Assembly (NCBI GenBank): GCA_014904985.1
Contig: MU128952.1
Coordinates: forward strand, 28,699 to 92,698
Length of the DNA: 64,000 bases
Direction of reading: 5' to 3'
From: Hydnum rufescens UP504
Taxonomy: Eukaryota; Basidiomycota; Agaricomycetes; Cantharellales; Hydnaceae
Positions 61,649-64,000 of this stretch are shown here, one piece after another (position 1 is the first letter of the stretch; each line of letters starts with the position of its first letter). The notes under the pieces were generated by a model that made no database searches, had not been told where the DNA came from, and saw only the letters and a list, made by a program, of their open reading frames with translations. Position numbers and translations under genes: made by a program.

Positions 61649-63289
61649 TCAAAGCATAATGACGAGGGCTCCGGCGATGGTCACAAGGATGTATGCGGAT
61701 GATTGAACAAGTCGAGAGGCGGAACTCTTGTTCTTGGGGGTCGACGATGATGTGCTGGTCGATATGGATGAGGTGAGAGAGGTAGAGCTTGGGCCAGGCG
61801 GGGTAGCGCCGGGCGGCACTGGCGATCCGGTACCAGGAATAATAGTCTGTGACGTAGCAGGGCTGGTATCATTGAATGCATTCTGGTACCAGGCCTTCGA
61901 CGGGTCCAGGCTGACATCGGGGATCGTCCCGATATTCCACCCATTGGCCTTTAGGACAGGGTACGTATCAATAAAAGCCTGTACGGAGCCGGTGGAGAGC
62001 TCGTGCTCGAGGACGATGAGACCTGGAGATTTAGGACCGGACCACCACGATTTGAGCGAGGCTTCGACGGTCGCCAGGGAGATACCACTGCCGCTCAGTT
62101 CCCAATCTAGATTTTTTCCGACATTACGTCAGTGCACCCTTCTCGTGAGAGTAACAAGTGCTATCCACCTGCGCTATCCTGATTCCAGATGACAGTGGTG
62201 AGACCAAAAACCTCTTTCGCGATTGCCCGGACCCGGTTATCCGCATCTACGAATTTCGGAACGAGTGACGAGTGTTAGAACACCACGGCTCTCTGAGAAT
62301 ACAGATAATGAAGCGAACCTCCATAGGGTGGTCTCCAATATTTGGGGACCAACCCCCCCGTTGAGTCGGCGATAATCTGGGAAGTATATCCCAGCTCCGC
62401 CAGCACCTAAGATAAAAGAGGACAACTCTGCATCGGTCATACGGTACCAATGGTGATATTGGGCAATCTCACATCTAGATTGCTTTTCGTAGCTAAAAAT
62501 AGGGATTCAGTATTTGCCAACGGGCGTTTGAAAGACCATAAAGGGAAAACGTACTCATGTAGGGATGGGTGTACGTGTGAACGGCGATGTGATCCTGGTT
62601 ATCTTGGAAGGCCTGAAGGAACACATTGGGGTTGTGTAGGATATTAACTCCAATGAAGAAGTGGGTTGCGTGTAGATTATTCGATTTAAGGAATGTATAC
62701 AGGGGTGGACTTGTGGGGAGAGGACCGTCGTCGAAAGACAGCCCCACGGTACCGTTAGGGGCGTTCCAGAGATCACCGGGCGCGTAGCATCCATATGTTG
62801 TCGAGCACACACTCGGGTCGCTTGGGTTTAACTTATTTGGGTAGGCCGGCAATCCGTTACCAGCTGCGAGGATTCAGAGAGCATAAGACCCTTTCGTCAA
62901 CGGATTAGATAATGGCTGGCAAAGAGAACGTACCCATAGTCGTCACAGGGATGTTTGGAATTTTCCCAGCAGCCATAGAAGCATTTAGGGCTGCAATCCA
63001 TGACTGGGGTATGTTAGGCGGTGGGAAAGGTCCACTGAAGGCATCCAGGATAGTTTGCAAACCATGCTAAAAGCTCAGCGCTTGAGAATTATTCTGAGAG
63101 TGTGTGCAAGTAACAGGGCATACCTGGTGAGCCTACCGGGGGATTGGGGGTGCCCCTTTGGAACAGACGAGTCACAGGATGGCCCGGTTCGTGATACCAG
63201 CCCCCTCTTGGCCCTTGTGCAATTGGTGGAATGGACGCAGCGTCGCCAAGACTCAGAGCCGAGAGGGCTAGGAAAGAAAGGAGCATCAT
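61649..63289 (-). CDS. Chitin deacetylase (CE4), secreted and probably GPI-anchored
   Basis: The start is the first of two Met codons ([19 protein letters not shown]), a signal peptide. An N-terminal region with [12 protein letters not shown] precedes the NodB domain. [16 protein letters not shown] carries the catalytic and metal Asp pair, and HTYTHPYM the metal His pair. Further exons follow. The C-terminal part has a Ser/Thr-rich linker and a hydrophobic tail ([17 protein letters not shown]) before the stop, which fits a GPI anchor signal. The enzyme would convert chitin to chitosan in the wall. Several introns of 50-70 bp interrupt it. It is divergent with HIS6, 138 bp apart between start codons. 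Confidence 0.85.
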
Positions 63290-63427
63290 GGGGGACCGCA
63301 AGCCAGGGGCCAGTGAGCTTCCGCCCGAAATCCTATATAGGCCATCGAAGATTTAAATTGACGTACCCAGAGAATTGATGGCCTCGCTTCAGGATGGCTC
63401 CGATCAGCGGATCCAAATCGGACAATC
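63290..63427. promoter_or_regulatory. Divergent promoter between chitin deacetylase and HIS6
   Basis: Only 138 bp separate the two start codons, so both genes must share core promoter DNA here. No clear TATA box is seen; a TATATAGG string (63333-63340) is the nearest candidate. Confidence 0.45.
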
Positions 63428-64000
63428 ATGGCTCGCTCGTCGTTCCGTCCGTGCATCGATCTCCACTCTGGCCTTGTCAAGCAGATTGTCGGCGCATCCC
63501 TCTCCGATGCCTCTCCTGACACTCTCAGAACAAATCACATCGCAAAGTACGAAATCGCCCATTTGCGGGCGGTGACTCGTGTGGATCACAGCATTGCTAT
63601 AAATATACTCACGGATGGCGCTTTTCATCACGTTCCTTTAGGGAGTCTCCGAAAGAATTTGCACTATTGTACAGAAGGCACAATCTCCGAGGGGGCCATG
63701 TAATTAAACTTGGACCAGGCAACGACGACGCGGCCCGATCTGCTCTTGAAGCTTGGCCCGGTTGGTCTTCGCTTTATGGACCATGGCACAGAATCTCAAG
63801 AGAAGTCTTCCTAATAATAGATGCACTCCATATCGGAGGCGGCATCACCCCCGAAAATGCCTTGGACTGGATATCAGCCGGGGCCGAAAAAGTATTCACT
63901 TATTCCGATCAATTTTTGACCTTGAACTTAAACTTGTTGTTGCCAGGTGATTGTTACCTCTTACTTGTTTCCCTCTGGAAAGTTCTCCTTGGATAGACTA
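63428..64000 (+). CDS. HIS6: HIS6, histidine biosynthesis isomerase (partial)
   Basis: The gene encodes the ProFAR isomerase of histidine biosynthesis (equivalent to HisA). It begins MARSSFRPCIDLHSGLVKQI, with the catalytic Asp in CIDLHSG. After an intron (63547-63641) it continues ALLYRRHNLRGGHVIKLGPG, NDDAARSALEAWPG and, after a second intron, HIGGGITPENALDWISAGA. These are the usual TIM-barrel beta-strand and phosphate-binding motifs. The window ends within the gene, so the second half, with the other catalytic Asp and phosphate site, is not seen. Confidence 0.9.

Overview
The window is nuclear DNA of a filamentous basidiomycete, most likely an Agaricomycete. Its genes are cut by many short GT-AG introns of about 50-60 bp. 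It carries a Ty3/Gypsy chromovirus of the agaric type, an FG nucleoporin, a covalent-flavin oxidase, a GPI-type chitin deacetylase and an uncharacterised protein family that I recall only from basidiomycetes. I cannot name the species.

Positions 1-14,950 are a nest of mobile DNA. They hold modular hairpin repeats (411-1170) and a 93-bp tandem repeat (2062-2337). Element A on the minus strand has a decayed gag (2546-4048) and a 1.6-kb LTR (4124-5733). Element B is a minus-strand Ty3/Gypsy chromovirus (5738-13946) with gag, protease, reverse transcriptase, RNase H, integrase and chromodomain. Element B is interrupted twice: by an inverted solo LTR of element A (10978-12501) and by a 671-bp foldback MITE with a 10-bp target duplication (7526-8196). 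The end of a Ty1/Copia element follows (13949-about 14922). Element B lies inside the Copia pol gene. All 15 in-frame stops I placed in these gag and pol genes are TGA, at sites where CGA (Arg) is expected.

Positions 15,000-64,000 are mostly host genes: a 5'-truncated ATR/Mec1-type kinase (15,115-16,830), a BBE-like FAD oxidase, a Cdc14-type septation initiation protein, cytochrome b5, an FG nucleoporin, a coiled-coil tail-anchored protein, a DUF2828/VWA protein, a short coiled-coil (SCOCO-like) protein, an uncharacterised family with a possible papain-like His/Cys motif, ribosomal protein uL29 (RPL35), an aldehyde dehydrogenase, a GCK-III/Ste20-type kinase (a candidate partner of the Cdc14 protein), a chitin deacetylase and HIS6 (cut by the window end).

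Many of these host genes, including the essential RPL35 and cytochrome b5, carry one-base frameshifts, often in short homopolymers. I read this as probable residual indel error in the assembly. The broken genes should therefore not be called pseudogenes without read-level checking. The ATR fragment and the nucleoporin also carry in-frame stop codons, which indel error does not explain.
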